From: Euwallacea fornicatus
Lineage: Eukaryota; Arthropoda; Insecta; Coleoptera; Curculionidae
Assembly: GCF_040115645.1 (NCBI RefSeq)
Contig: NC_089575.1
Coordinates: forward strand, 434,001-498,000
DNA: 64,000 bases
Reading direction: 5' to 3'
Part shown: positions 49,421-62,191 of the stretch, piece by piece
Position numbering within the stretch: the first letter of the stretch is position 1
How the letters are laid out: each line of letters begins with the position of its first letter
Notes under the pieces: model-generated
What the model was told of the DNA's origin: nothing
Database searches by the model: none
Seen by the model: the letters and a program-made list of their open reading frames with translations, nothing else
Program-made: the position numbers and the translations under genes

Positions 49421-49422
49421 TA

Positions 49423-49901
49423 CATGCTGTTCACAAAGATAGCTCAAAATTGTCATTCAAAGATTGTGAAAACTTTTGAAATTGGAACCCCGTATTTCTC
49501 AACGAATACACATTTAACACCAAAAATAAGCACTACTTTCAATTTAATCATCTATACTTAAACTTAACCGCTTTCATTTTATTTAAAAAAAAAACAGCTT
49601 TTCAATGTTCAAGTTTCAATGGTGGCACCCGTAAATTACACAAACGAAGATTATCTCCATCTGTTTATTATTTATGGCCAATGTAAAAAATTATTAACCC
49701 AAACATGTTATATTTTTGATATTTTATATCCAGGAAGAACGAAGGCATTACTTAAATCAGGCCACTGAACACTGAAAGTAATACTCATTTCTGGTGTTAA
49801 CTATGTATTCGTTTCCAAAAATACGGCGTTCCAATTTCAAAAAATGAAAATGTTTTACAATTTTTGAACGATAATTTTTGACTACCTTTTTGAACACCCT
49901 G
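49423..49901. repeat. Short fold-back MITE
   Basis: The left end CATGCTGTTCACAAAGATAG and inverted right end CAGGGTGTTCAAAAAGGTAG at 49901, with inverted arms of about 150 bases (GAAATTGGAACCCCGTATTT pairs with AAATACGGCGTTCCAATTTC). It shares the TA at 49421-49422 with the preceding element. Confidence 0.75.
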
Positions 49902-50314
49902 TATGAAAAGACACGATTTAATTCACCAATCCAAGAGCACTAAAGCATTTTGTGCAACGGCGCAAAACTTCATTGTAAAATGCTTCGCCACTTGCGAATT
50001 ATTAGAAAATACATTAATAGTTGTGACTGCAAAATTTTAAATATCTCGAAAACTGGATAATTTAGATATAGAGCATTATACATGGAAAATATTTATGATA
50101 TTCCGCAGAATCGAAATTTGATATAATATACAGAGTGTTCCATTTAAAATAAGCGAGTTGACATTTATTTCCGGCACGACCGAATGTGGCATTTTCATGA
50201 AAATAGTTTTAATCAATAAAACAGCTCCACTTTTATCTGATGTCCAAATTTCAACTTTTTCCTAGTCATGCTTTTCCAGATACCGATAAAGGCCCATATT
50301 TGTGAGACACCCTG

Positions 50315-51044
50315 TATAGGGAACAGGTGATTTTTAAAAGTCTGGTGAGCGATGTCACTATGACAAAAGCTAAAAACTCATATTAGGTAAATATACGATA
50401 GTGGGATATGGTATATATTGATTTCTGGTTGGAGAGACACAGAGTTGCCAGATTTATTAAAAAATTTAAGAACTCAATCATTTCAACTGAAACTTGGGAT
50501 AGCATCGTTGAATGGGCTCTAATGAGCTAAAACAATTAAGTTAGTTCGAGTTGCCATGATCTTAAATTTAGTTTTGCAGTTTAAATGGGGTTGAAGCGTT
50601 CATATCGTGACAAGGAACAGCTCGATTCAAGCTCATTTTAAATTATTTTGGGATTTACTTGACATTTTAAACATTTACAGTATTAACACTTTTACTCTAT
50701 TTTTTGAACACGCTTCAACTCATTCTGAATTGAAACTATCGACATAGGCATACTCATTAAGAGATCGAGAATATAGGTCTTGCTTAGAGTGGACATCCAA
50801 CTGAAATGTTGAAAAAAGTCGATACTTGCGATAAAACGATAAGTGTGGAGGAATGGGAATAATATCGAAAATTTTAAAAATCCGGCACACGTCTCAATCT
50901 ATTGTATTATACATATTCCTCTGTCTACTGTCGGACTCGAGAATGTCCCAAGACTTTCTTCTAAAAACTGTGCATTGAAGAAATTTTCCAACAAAAAAAG
51001 ACGGTCTTTTTGCCCATCCTGCGGTAGTTTTCTTTTACAATATA
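50315..51044. other. Intronic DNA, nothing recognised
   Basis: No supported feature. Confidence 0.4.
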
Positions 51045-51713
51045 CAGGGTGTCTCTAAAAGGTGCGGAAAAAATGCTACCACAAATTCCTGAGGCTAAAA
51101 TATGATGATCGAACCCAACTTACCTCAGTCCCAAAGTGGATAATTTCGGAGATACAGAGTCAAAAATTCAATTATGTACCAAAAACATCGGCAACACCGC
51201 TCACAATCAAAGGCCTTTCAAGAATTTCATCTACCAAAAGATTGACCATAATTAATCTCATTCTCATCAAAACTAATAATAATTAAACATTTGTAAATCC
51301 AGATATCTCACAAACGGTTGCTCAAATCAACCCTTACCAGGTGTACCCTTTTTAGGTAAAAGACGTTGGAGAACAAGAAATTTTATTTAGAGGTAAAATA
51401 CAGTGTGGCTCAAAAGAGTGATTTCGTTTTAAATGTGTGCAAAGTACTGCAAGTGGCGTCCCCTAGGTTTTACTATAAAAATGAAAGCAGATTTCAATTT
51501 GTCACCCCAAAAACCCCCCTAGCCGAATATGGTGATAATACACCAGTTATTAAAAAAATATATTTATGAAAAACTGAAACCAAATTGAACTTGTGACACT
51601 CTGTATCTCCGAAATAATCCACTTTTAGACTGGGGTGAGTTGGGTTAGATCATCGTATTTTAGCTTCAGGAATTTGTCGTAGCATTTTTTCCGCACCTTT
51701 TAGACACGCCCTG
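51045..51713. repeat. Fold-back MITE
   Basis: A 669-bp element; ends CAGGGTGTCTCTAAAAGGTG and, inverted, CAGGGCGTGTCTAAAAGGTG, with TA outside. The arms carry GGATAATTTCGGAGATACAG and its inverse. A one-armed relative is at 36025-36130. Confidence 0.9.
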
Positions 51714-51940
51714 TATGTACCTCAAGTGCATCTATAACTTTGCCAGTCAATTACTGATCGAACTCCGCTTTGCGTCGCAAGTATCACTATCAGCATTTAG
51801 ATAAGTATCTACGTTTTGAATTAATAGTGAGAAATGAACTCAATTTGTATCTAAGCAGTACCACAGCTGAATGCGTTTTAGATACTTTTACGAGCTTTTT
51901 TCGACCTAATTAAACAACTCTAACCTGATCTAATGAAATA

Positions 51941-53105
51941 CAGGGTGTAACATAAGTGATGACTTTAATTTTAAGGAGCGATTCCTTGTCATATTTTAAG
52001 CAAAAATGTTCATGTAAACATATGTCCTAACTTGCATCACTTTCGAGATACAGGGTGTTAAAGTTGAAAAAATAAATTGCGTTTTCTTTAATAGTTTTCG
52101 ACTGCTTCGAAATAATTTCATGAAATTTCGTATACAGGGGTTTATTGGGATAAAAAATTCAAATTTATAGTCGATTTAGCTGTATTTTCTAGAGGGCGCC
52201 ACCAGCAACGATTTCGACCCCCTGAAACCGTTGCAACTTTTTTGTGCTACCCTGTGTGCCATTTTGAAATAGGAAAATCGATTGTCTCATCTTTTGTGCT
52301 TAAAAAAGGTATACTTTATTGAAGTCGCTACGAGCAACGATTTATGAGAAAAATACATTTAAAGTTGATGATGCGTGCACATTTTCGGAGGGTCAAAATA
52401 GCTTTTCTGCCTTACCAAATTAAACAATAATTGTTATAATGCAATTTTTAATTATTAAAAATACAACTTTCTTGTCCTTTGACTTCTTTTTGCAACTCGC
52501 TTAATTTTTGTGAAAATGAATAAAAGGTTTAGGACATCTAAGAAATTCTTATTGGTATTTTTAAGATTTAAAATGAAAACAAGTTTTTTTTTGTGGAATA
52601 AAAAAATCCTGTGATAAGGAAATTCCGATAATTTTTCCCATTAAAATTTACAAGATACTGTCAGTTGAAAATCATCATCAACTTTAAATGCATTTTTCTC
52701 ATAAATCATTGCTCGTAGCGACTTCAATAAAGTATACCTTTTTTAAGCACAAAAGATGAGACAATCGATTTTCCTATTTCAAAATGGCACACAGGGTAGC
52801 ACAAAAAAGTTGCAACGGTTTCAGGGGGTCGAAATCGTTGCTGGTGGCGCCCTCTAGAAAATACAGCTAAATCGACTATAAATTTGAATTTTTTATCCCA
52901 ATAAACCCCTGTATACGAAATTTCATGAAATTATTTCGAAGCAGTCGAAAACTATTAAAGAAAACGCAATTTATTTTTTCAACTTTAACACCCTGTATCT
53001 CGAAAGTGATGCAAGTTGGGACATATGTTTATATGAACATTTTTGCTTAAAATATGACAAGGAATCACTCATTAAAATTAAAGTCATCACTTATGTTACA
53101 CCCTG
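51941..53105. repeat. 1.17-kb fold-back element with 435-base arms
   Basis: Both ends read CAGGGTGTAACATAAGTGAT inward, TA outside. The arms 51941-52376 and 52670-53105 are almost identical inverted copies; the loop is about 290 bases. A second pair of ends (CAGGGTGTTAAAGTTG at about 52053 and inverted near 52993) and a third (CAGGGGTTTATTGGGATAAA near 52134) sit inside the arms. Confidence 0.93.
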
Positions 53106-54090
53106 TAAATTAGCGTAAGAATAAAGCTTCAAATCTTGCACCAAGTTTTCTAGCTTTTATCGTAACAGAACAGAGCTTAACGTGGGGTTAAAACTGACCA
53201 CGTAAAATCCTGCGTTGTGCGTTAAGAAATACACGTGAGACGCCAGATTTACATCAATGAGACCAATACCTCCATGCTAATTAAGTTGCGTTATAAGACT
53301 TAGATGCCACATTGATAAATTAGTTGGGAGCTTTGTTGTAAAAATGTGCATTGTGGTGCCTGACAATGTAATGACAACTAATCAAGGTAATCGTTAGCTG
53401 CGAACAGCGCTGTAATGTACGGTAATAAATCGACGTTAGTTAATAGATGTATAAGTAAAACAAATATTCAGATGGAATTCATTAATCTAACTGAAGCTAT
53501 TCAGTATCTGAAAGTTTTGATCAACATCAATACAGGTTACATGAAACGGTGCTTTCGTGTAACCCAAACAGCTTGGTCAACCGCGTTTTAAGAAGAAACC
53601 AAGGAAGCAAAATACCAGTAATGTTCCTAAAGAAAAAAGCCTTTGCTTTGCGCGTCTACTACCACTTCACACGCGTGTTTACACGGCTCATAGGAGCCCT
53701 GGCCTGAAACCTACATTGTTTTAATGTTGTCTACTCTAAATCTCAGAAATTCAGGAGTCTGCGAAACCATTGAGATCCCCCCAACAATGAACACATTATC
53801 CTTATAGAAAGGAGTACTCCGAGAGCACATGGTCCGCAATACGCGACTCACCACACATGCAGTACTTGTTCATCAATCTGTAGGGTTACACACGGTACCG
53901 CTAGATCGATGTGATCGGCTTAAGTTGTGCACTGAAATTGAATTAATGCCCGATTTGAGCTTCGTTGAAAAGCATCGTTTTGTCATTGCAAAATGTGCGA
54001 ATTCAAAATAAATACCAAAGGTTTGAGCTAGTTTATGGGTGAAAAATTATGCGACAATTTATGAACTTTTAAAAGAAATCGAATTTTATT
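53106..54090. other. Upstream region of the intronic gene
   Basis: No transposon ends or coding exons recognised. It must hold the promoter and 5' UTR of the gene starting at 54091; I see no clear TATA or initiator to name. Confidence 0.4.
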
Positions 54091-57000
54091 ATGAAGTTTA
54101 TAGGTGTAAATAAGTTGGTTACAGTGCTGGTGGCAATTTCAATATTTTGCTGTTCTATTGTGTTGTGTGAAGATACTGTTGCGGGTCAAGATGCGGCCGT
54201 ACAATCGAAAGAAGATAACGAAAACAGGGAAGGAAAATATATGTCAGAGGTATGGGATTCAACATTTGCATTAGGGCCAATAATGAAGTAAAATTATGTA
54301 TCAATTCTGCAGAAATTGTCCTAGAAGTTACAATAAACGACGCGTTAAGCTACAGTTTCTATGTTATCAAAAGACGCTCCGATTTTCCGTTTCTTTCAAG
54401 TGAATTTAATGCACTGTCAATTTCACTTAGAAATCAATGAAATCAGTTATACATCAGTGGCCATAATTCATCTCGTTTTATGCACAACTTGCTTATTGAT
54501 AAAGAAACGCTTTCGGTTAAATGAGTTAAGTTGGCCAGAATTATGCACATGCAGGATTCATTGCCGCTTTCACGTGAAATTAAATTGTCAAGACTACCTG
54601 AGATATCCAGAAAAAAGTGAAAATGAGCAGATATTTCAGAGTTTAGACATTTAGTAAACTGATCTTGATAAATAATATTCCTCAAAATATAATTTTTTCT
54701 TTAGAGCGACATGCAATTTTACGTTGAAAAACGTACAACTTTTTTACCAATATAATGGTTATTTAACGAACACATTTATCTGTGACGGCAATTACTAACT
54801 CATTAATAAATATACGTGTCAGTTACAACATTTTGTGTTTGACACGCTTCCAGTGTCCAAAATCCAGTAACTACTATTAGAAACGGTAATTCATTTTTCT
54901 ACAACGAGAAATCATTGGGCTTTGATGAGAGCTTTTATGGCACACACGCGATAAAAACAGAGCAAACACGGAACTACCTAAAAAAAGAGCCAAAAACCTG
55001 TAAATAAATTACACATTAAAGTACATAAACAATATGTAATGAAATAAATGTAAGGAAGCTGAATTAAGAATACTTGACGAAAGGACGTACTACTAATTTG
55101 TATGGGAAATGTGCCTGCAAGACAACCCAACGCGAAATTTCTCGAGCCTGAACTTTCGACCACCGAGACATTGAGAGTAAGATGTCTCATCATTATAAAC
55201 CCACTTTTATAGGTAATTGCAAAAGAACGTAGAAATGTTGCAGCTGCGTTTTAAAGCATTGCTCGCTTATGCAATAGTTTCAAAGTTAAGTGCATAGCCC
55301 CCCGCTTGATAACAACTAATAAGTACCCAATGCAGGTTTGGAAACTCCACGAGCGTGGTGAATGCCCCCAATTAACATTCTAAAAAAATAAATATTCAAT
55401 CCCCAATTAGTTATTTGTGTATTTCGCTGCAAAATTCCTCTCCGGTACAGCGCTATAGACCCCACAATAATCTACCATTACGTTGCAATAATGGATATGC
55501 CATTTTAACAAGCTACATTTGTGCTAATCAGCTTTATTTCCGGCAACTTGCCTCTTGTCCCAATCTACTTCTCCGTGAATACCGCAACGAGACAAAATTA
55601 TCGGAAAAACCTAAGGCGAAACTAGAGAGCTAAGAAACTGCATAAACCATAAACCACTTTTCACTTGACCAAGAAAAACGTTGATCAATCAGGCCTTATT
55701 ACACCAAACCAGTTTGGCCGGATAGTGTCCTCTATTACTGTATGTGACACATCGAAGTATACTATCCAATATCGTGGCAAGCAAAAAGTGTCCTTGCAGA
55801 AATCTACATGAAATTAGATGAGTAAAAATTTTGGGTTCGTTAAAAAAAAGTTGGACAAAATTACGACTCAGTTATGACGTGGCTAATTAATGTTTCGCTT
55901 AAGTTTTCAATTTGTCGAAACTTGAGTGCAGATAGGTAATTAATTTAACAAGTTAATTCAAGTGCCCGCGCTAAAAGAACAAGCTATTGAGGAAGTAAAA
56001 TTCAACCGTAAATGGTATATAATAAATCTAATAATTATACAAATCGCTCCACATAAATATAAAGAAAAAAATTTCACCTTATTTGTGGTTGTTTACGTCG
56101 CAAAAGTGAAAACGAATAACGGTGCCTAAGTAAAACCTTAATATGGCATTTATTAATATATTTAACTTATTTAAGACGAAAATTGTAAACAATGCAATCA
56201 TTAAAAATAATGTTAACAATCTAAAAAATCACATTGACTGTCGGTTGCATCTTTCTTCGTCCTGGAGCTGTGCTCCCTTACAATATCAAGCTTTCTATGC
56301 GGTACAACAATGAACGCTAATTTTTAGAAAATCGAATTTCTTGTTCAACGTAAATTCTGTCGTTTCTAATATCTTTTCACTTGGGTTTCGTGTGAAAAGC
56401 TGTGAGTAGCGGATCTCCTTTCCGAAACACCCTGTCTATAATCGGTACTAAAAACCAATCATTTTTCAAAATTCTTGTAACCACGGAGTAAGAAATCATG
56501 ATCTTTCAATAATTCAATCACTACCTTGTAAGAATAGAAATACAGCTAGAATAGCATGGAATGCTTGTCATATTATACAGGGGGCAAGGTGTCAAATCTG
56601 TAAAGGCAACGTGATATTTCACATACGTATATATCTAATAAAAATAAGTAACCACAAATTCTATTCAGGTAGTTGTCTTTTTGACAGTTAGGAATATTCG
56701 AACCAACAGTTTCGGAATTCCAAATAACTAGTGGTTTTAAAAAAATAATAAATAATACGGAACCGCCCATCAAGTACCCAATACTAAGTCGCTATATGTC
56801 CCTAAAAAAATGACTCTGTAAGTGACAATGAGTTTCACTCGTCGAAATGGTCCTTTTTTCAGATTACGGGATCCTAAACGTATACGTATGTTATTTCAAC
56901 TTATCGAAATCGTGTGTTTACCATGAAATACAAGCGTTCTCGTACCTATGCATTGGGGACAGCATTAGTTGCTGAATTTAACTGTTGGGGGAGGATAGAG

Positions 57001-60000
57001 GTTCAGCTATTGTCGAACTCTGTCAATATCAAATAATATTACATTAATAAATATAACGAGCTAATATAAACATGTTTTTCGTTAAACGCTGCTGAAACCG
57101 ATAGCACGTGAGACGAAAACTATTTAATGACCTGTTAGTTAGCAAGTATGTTAATGCTGCTGCTGCACCGAAAACCGTCTATTACTTCCAGCATTCTCGA
57201 TTGTCACATGCCATATAAACCCTGTAAAACTCAAACAATATGCAAAACCAAAACAGTATAAACGCAACCAGAAATTATTTCTGTAACGGGCCAGTTCAGA
57301 ACATTTCACATTTAAAACTATACAGGTGTGTAAGGAAATATCGGCAATATTAATTGGATCGATAAATCTTTATCCCTAGCCGACTAAAAAACCAGTATAG
57401 TTCTTTGAATTTATATGGGGTAATAACAATATTGAATGACCATCTGTCTTGATTTTATCACACTTAATTAACAACCTAAGAATCTAAGGCATATAATCAC
57501 CTTATGTATTACTTCTTGTGTTTAATCGAATAGATAAGTAGCAATGTAGTAGCAATAATAGAAATCTCATTTGAAATTATATAAAAATCATGAATGGGGT
57601 TATTTAACTTTCAGAGCTGGCATGCAATTCATGCCATCCCTGACGGGACCTCGGGCTGGATCCCTCGAGGCTCAACAGATAACCAAGGGGCAGGTTTAAT
57701 CAAGCGAAGGCGGCTGCGTAAAAGAAAGAGACGACCGCCTGTGGTCAGCTATTTGGACCAAAATGCTGACACTACTAGTCAAAAAAGTACCGAACAACAA
57801 GGTATGCTTTCAACCACTATTTAATTGTAATAACATACCAAAAATTAGTTTTTTTTTAATAAAGTTAAACATGGAATTAATCACGATAGTGGTCCTTGGG
57901 AGGAACTACTTGAAGAAAGCGTAAGACCTTACGTTCGCAGAAAAGTAAGTAGCAATTATTACAACCTTTGGAATATGGGAAACAATCTTTTACTTAGGTT
58001 ACTCCTGCCTATCAAAGTCAAAAAGAAAACATCGAAATAATGACGAGTGAAGACTCCAATTTTAGTCCCATTAGCGCCTCAATTCAGTTCGGTCCTGCAG
58101 AAACGCCTGAGCTACAGTCGGATAGAGAAAATGCACACGAAAATGTTTTAATAACTAAAAAACCTCAAAATCTCAAGGAAATTCTAAAACAAAACGGGGG
58201 TCTCAGTCTAAGTGAAATTCTACAGAAAAAGAACGTTACTTTAGCAGAATTGTTAATGGGAAACGAGAAAGCTATTAAAGCACTCACTACAAAATCTCCT
58301 GAGCAGACTACTGTAGTGTATCCAATTACGTCTACAACTCAGAAAACTCTAGAAATTTTTAAGTATAAGAGAGTGCTTCCCTCTGTGGCGTTAGGCAAAG
58401 TAAATATTAATAGAAAATACGAAACATCCGATTCATTGAGCAGCAAAGAAATGATGGAGGCCCAAAGGAAGAGGTTAAATTTGCTGCAGAGTTATCCACA
58501 AAATGGAAAATTTGCTGACATTGCTAGGTATGTGTTTATCTTTCTTCATATCTCAATTGTTATTGCGGTATACAAGTTTTAGCAACGGTTTTACATTCGA
58601 ATTGATGTGAGGTGGTAAAGACAACATAATTCACAATCACAAATTGTTGGGTCTCATTCACTAACATTTTGAATCGTCAAATATGACTACTTCATTAAAC
58701 TTCGAAAAACGAAATTTGAATCGCCAATATGAACCCTAATTATGAAATTTTTATGAATGATTTATTGTTTATTGAGTATCCAAATGAGTTTTTCTCTATC
58801 TACTCAGAGAATAGGATTTTATGATTACAGGCTACATGAAGCACAGTATATCTGATCGATTTATATATATTCTAGGAACAGAGTGATCATTGAACCAACC
58901 ACCGAAAATAAACCGTTTATTTCCACGAGCATACCACCAACTGTAACAGCTAGTATCAACGAAAGTACATTTAGAGACACTAATCTAACCATAGAAATGG
59001 TTCCGAACGAAATGAAGGCAACTGAAAACGTAAAAACCAGCTCCACGACAACGTCAAAAGTTCCCAAAACCTCAACCAGCAAACGACTACCATTGACTAG
59101 TGCAAAACTCATGAAAATTACAACCAAAAAATTAACGACCCCTGCTAAACCCACAACAACTATGGAAACTATTCTGATGGAAGAAGAAAACTATCCAAAA
59201 CAAAATGATGCCCCGTTGAAACCTATCAAAATTAATATTAAAGAGGTCATAGGTTTCCCTGAATCCACAAATGTTTTTGAAGATAAGGTAAGTTAATATT
59301 TAGTTTAAAGTTTACTTCCTAACAGAATATTCACTTACAGGTCACTGATGGGCCACTACACATGATGATTGACCTGGATAATTTAGAAAACATTCCTGCC
59401 AAAATAACGTTAACTACGGTTTCATCGACGACGCCAACTACTACAACGGCTACAACAAATCAAGAAACCACAAAACTTACATTGCATACTGCAAAGGAAG
59501 AAATACTGCAACTTCTAAAAGACCCACGAGGCAGGGCAAGACTATCCAGAATCCTGGAACAAAGAAATATGACCATTGAAGAATTGATTGCACAAAGAGA
59601 ACGAGGCTCTAGTCAATTGCACTTGGCCGATATATTTCACAACAACACTAGAGAGCCTGAACCTGTAGAGGAACCCCTTGAAGGAAAAGTTAGCTCGGAA
59701 GTATTTACGAATTTTCCACTTTTGGTGAGGCGTCCTAAAGAATTGGTCATTGAAGACAACGTTACCGAAAAAACTTTGGAGCATAGTTTTCATGATTTGA
59801 AGATGCCTACCAATTCTTCAGAAAACGAAAAGAACGATCAATATTTTCCTTGGCAGCAGTTTTATCCCGAACTCTTCAACAACCAAAATCAACCTAAAGC
59901 CGAACAAATGTCAAAAAAAGATATTGTAAAATTAGAACCAACTGATATATTAACTCAAGAAAATTTGAAGATATTGGAAGAAATCGATCAGACATTGTAT

Positions 60001-60351
60001 TCTTCAGCTTCAAATGAAGAGTTGAATGCAGTTGATGAACCGCCTCGTAGACTAATAAACATCTCCCCAGGTGTTAAATCTGCAATAGTAGCTAGTTTGG
60101 CCATAATAGTCCTGTCAATGATAGTCTTTGTGACCATTTTGATGACATTCAGATGGATACAAAGAAAAAAACAGTTAAAATATAATGAGAGCCTAAAGCC
60201 CTCTCTTATAAGCGTCAAACAGAGAAATATTAAGACGTTTGTTGCGGAAACTTTAAGAAAGAACAATGCTAATTATTATAAACGGCACATACAGAATATG
60301 AGCGATAACGATAGTTGGCACCAAGAAAGCCAAAGGAAGAGTGTATACTGA
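54091..60351 (+). CDS. Unnamed secreted/type I membrane protein gene nested in SETD3 intron
   Basis: Six coding exons in phase with GT/AG borders: 54091-54249, 57615-57801, 57865-57944, 57998-58527, 58876-59287, 59341-60351; 793 codons. Residues 1-26 are a signal peptide (KLVTVLVAISIF core, ending near SIVLC-ED). Then come a WHAIHAIPDG segment and a very basic patch (RRRLRKRKRR), a Thr/Ser/Lys-rich mucin-like stretch in exons 5-6, several N-x-S/T sites, one transmembrane helix at about 703-726 with a following basic stop-transfer (RWIQRKKQ), and a cytoplasmic tail of about 65 residues. A short motif occurs twice: LSEILQKKNVTLAELL (about 212-227) and LSRILEQRNMTIEELI (about 524-539). I do not recognise the family. 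It lies antisense within intron 3 of SETD3, with its own 3.4-kb first intron. Confidence 0.87.
54250..57614 (+). other. First intron of the nested gene
   Basis: Donor GAG|GTATGG at 54249/54250 and acceptor CTTTCAG|AGCTGG at 57615. It separates the signal-peptide exon from the rest. No coding exon or complete transposon recognised; a solitary TATACAGGGGGCAAGG lies at about 56572, and an ACACCCTGTC-like end near 56427. Confidence 0.6.
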
Positions 60352-60465
60352 AGATTATAATTCATGAATAGATTTATGGGTTAGTATTTATTTTGTCTGC
60401 TCAAAAATATTAAAAGGCTTTAGTAGGATGTAAGAGTAATAATGTAATTAATACAGTATGTTTTT

Positions 60466-60471
60466 AATAAA
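60466..60471 (+). terminator. Poly(A) signal candidate, nested gene
   Basis: AATAAA 115 bases after the nested gene's stop codon and about 280 bases before SETD3 exon 3 on the other strand. The nested transcript can therefore end before it overlaps SETD3 coding sequence. Confidence 0.55.
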
Positions 60472-60750
60472 TGAGTACCTACCTAACAATATATACTAGA
60501 ATTCAAGGTGTTGAAATAGTAAAAAATGGATTATGATAAGAATATTTGTCATAAAGTTTAGTAAAAACTGTATGTCTGTAATATCAATAATCTCAGACAT
60601 AGTCTGCAATGCTCAGAGAATTTTATGCAACCTGTACACATAACTCTAATTATAAAAAGTCAACTTGAGTTATTTCTGAAATCAGTGTCTCAAGTAGGTA
60701 ACTTTAATTTTTGGCATTATCATAACTCAACAAAAAGAATGGTAATTTAC

Positions 60751-61925
60751 CAGTACTCGTTGAAGGTAAACTTGGCTTTCATCAATTCACTGACAGGATC
60801 ATCCATAGTCCAAAACAACTTGTGAAAATAGGCATATTGTCGAACAATGCTCTTAATTTGCTTTAAAGCAATTTCTAATGTAGGGCTTCCTTTGAGTTCT
60901 TCCAACTCATGAACAGTATAAGTTAGAACTGTATTGTATGATTTCGGTAGAATGTCAATGTAAGGTCTCCAAAAGGGGTTGTTTGAAATTTTTTCAATTA
61001 GCAGATATATAGTCAATAGCACATTAGGCATGTTTTTTAATATTTCCACCTAAGTTGGAGTAAAAAAATCATAACATTATTACATTATTAGAGATGGTAC
61101 CTATAAGTTAAATACCTTGTTTAGTAAATCCTGGACCATGCTCTTTTTTGCACTATCTACAGACATCATGACTTTCCTAGGTATTGCAATAACTAATGAA
61201 TTTTGAGAAATGTCTTGGTCTACCCTAATTCCCAAGTCATATCCTTCAAAGCGGACAATTGAACACCCATGAATCTCTGCACCATTTTCTTTAAGCCACT
61301 TTGTAAAGTTTTTAATTGTTTCCTCATCTCTTTGAGAACCTTGTGATTCTATTGTAGGAGCATTGGAAGCTGAAATCTGAGAAGTAGATGTTTCTTTATG
61401 ATATTTCATATTTCTGAACACTTATACATAAATTTTGCTATTAATATAACATGGAAAAAAAACAATATTATGAGCATACAGAAAACAACTCAAAACACTT
61501 GCAGTTTTAAATTTGTGACAATTAATATATTATAAGAGATATTATACAATATCTTAGAATAGAATTTTAGATCTTATAAAAAAAACATAAAAGAAAACTG
61601 CAAGAAACCTATATGAATTTTTCTGAACAATTTTGTTAACCCTGTGAATAAATGACGCTATATCTCAGCCTTAAATACCTACCTTATTCTGCTTCCTTAA
61701 CAATTTATCCTCCAGGTACTTAATTCTATCCAAGTACACAGTTATTTGTTTCTGACATTCCAAAGACTGGGCTATATTACCATGAGTTGGAAGTGTTGTT
61801 AATCTGAGCAGACTATCTACAGTTTCCAGCAGTTCTTTCTCCTCTTTAGCTGATTTGGCTTTCTTGTTTGAGCCCCTCAATTTGTTGGAATGGTTCTGAG
61901 AGTGGGAATGAGTTTTTTTACCCAT
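60751..61925 (-). CDS. SETD3: SETD3, exons 1-3 (N-terminal part)
   Basis: Exons 61925-61683, 61376-61116 and 61049-60751 give residues 1-267. The start is MGKKTHSHSQNHSNKLRG, like the MGKK start of vertebrate SETD3. A helical region (LLETVDSLLRLT, YLDRIKYLEDKLLRKQ) follows, then the SET domain begins: FTKWLKENGAEIHGCSIVRF, GYDLGIRVDQDI, VIAIPRKVMMSVDSAKKS. Exon 3 carries the SET insert: NPFWRPYIDILPKSYNTVL, IVRQYAYFHKLFW, KFTFNEYW. Joined to exons 4-7 at 30615-29689, the protein is 507 aa. The ATG is chosen because it is the first in frame and matches the family start. Confidence 0.95.
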
Positions 61926-62191
61926 TGATTTTAAATGATGAGAACTACGGGTAAAATCTAAACTTCCGATGATTGTTTTCCTTTTATGGTAGTTTAGTTT
62001 TATAACATGATCAAATTTCCGTTCGTAAATATCAAAATTAAAAATAAAATAAGTCGCTGACAGTACAGTCAGCAGGTGAGGCCGCCGTCACATATAGCAG
62101 TAAATGGAAAATGCCTAAAGAGGAACGGAACATAACCTCAAAATCCACTTTATGTCAATCAAATGAGAGTCTTATAGCGGAGCCAGCAGCG

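Larger units (their letters stand above)
48324..50314. repeat. MITE containing two further elements
   Basis: The left end TAGAGTTTCCCACGAATATA (48324) and, inverted, CAGGGTGTCTCACAAATATG (50314) are diverged copies. The arms share GGAATACTCTGTATATTATA (48500 region) with the inverted GATATAATATACAGAGTGTT near 50130, and AATTTAAATATCTCGAAAAC near 50030. Inside lie the elements at 48746-49420 and 49423-49901. Confidence 0.75.
30616..60750 (-). other. Giant intron 3 of SETD3 (about 30.1 kb)
   Basis: The donor after exon 3 (…GAGTACTG|GTAAAT, minus strand at 60751/60750) and the acceptor before exon 4 (TTTTCTAG|TTGGGC at 30615) match in phase: exon 3 ends with two bases of a codon, exon 4 supplies one. 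The intron holds a whole protein-coding gene on the opposite strand (54091-60351), one DUF4817-type transposon, two Tc1 copies, a piggyBac derivative and about a dozen fold-back elements. Confidence 0.9.
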
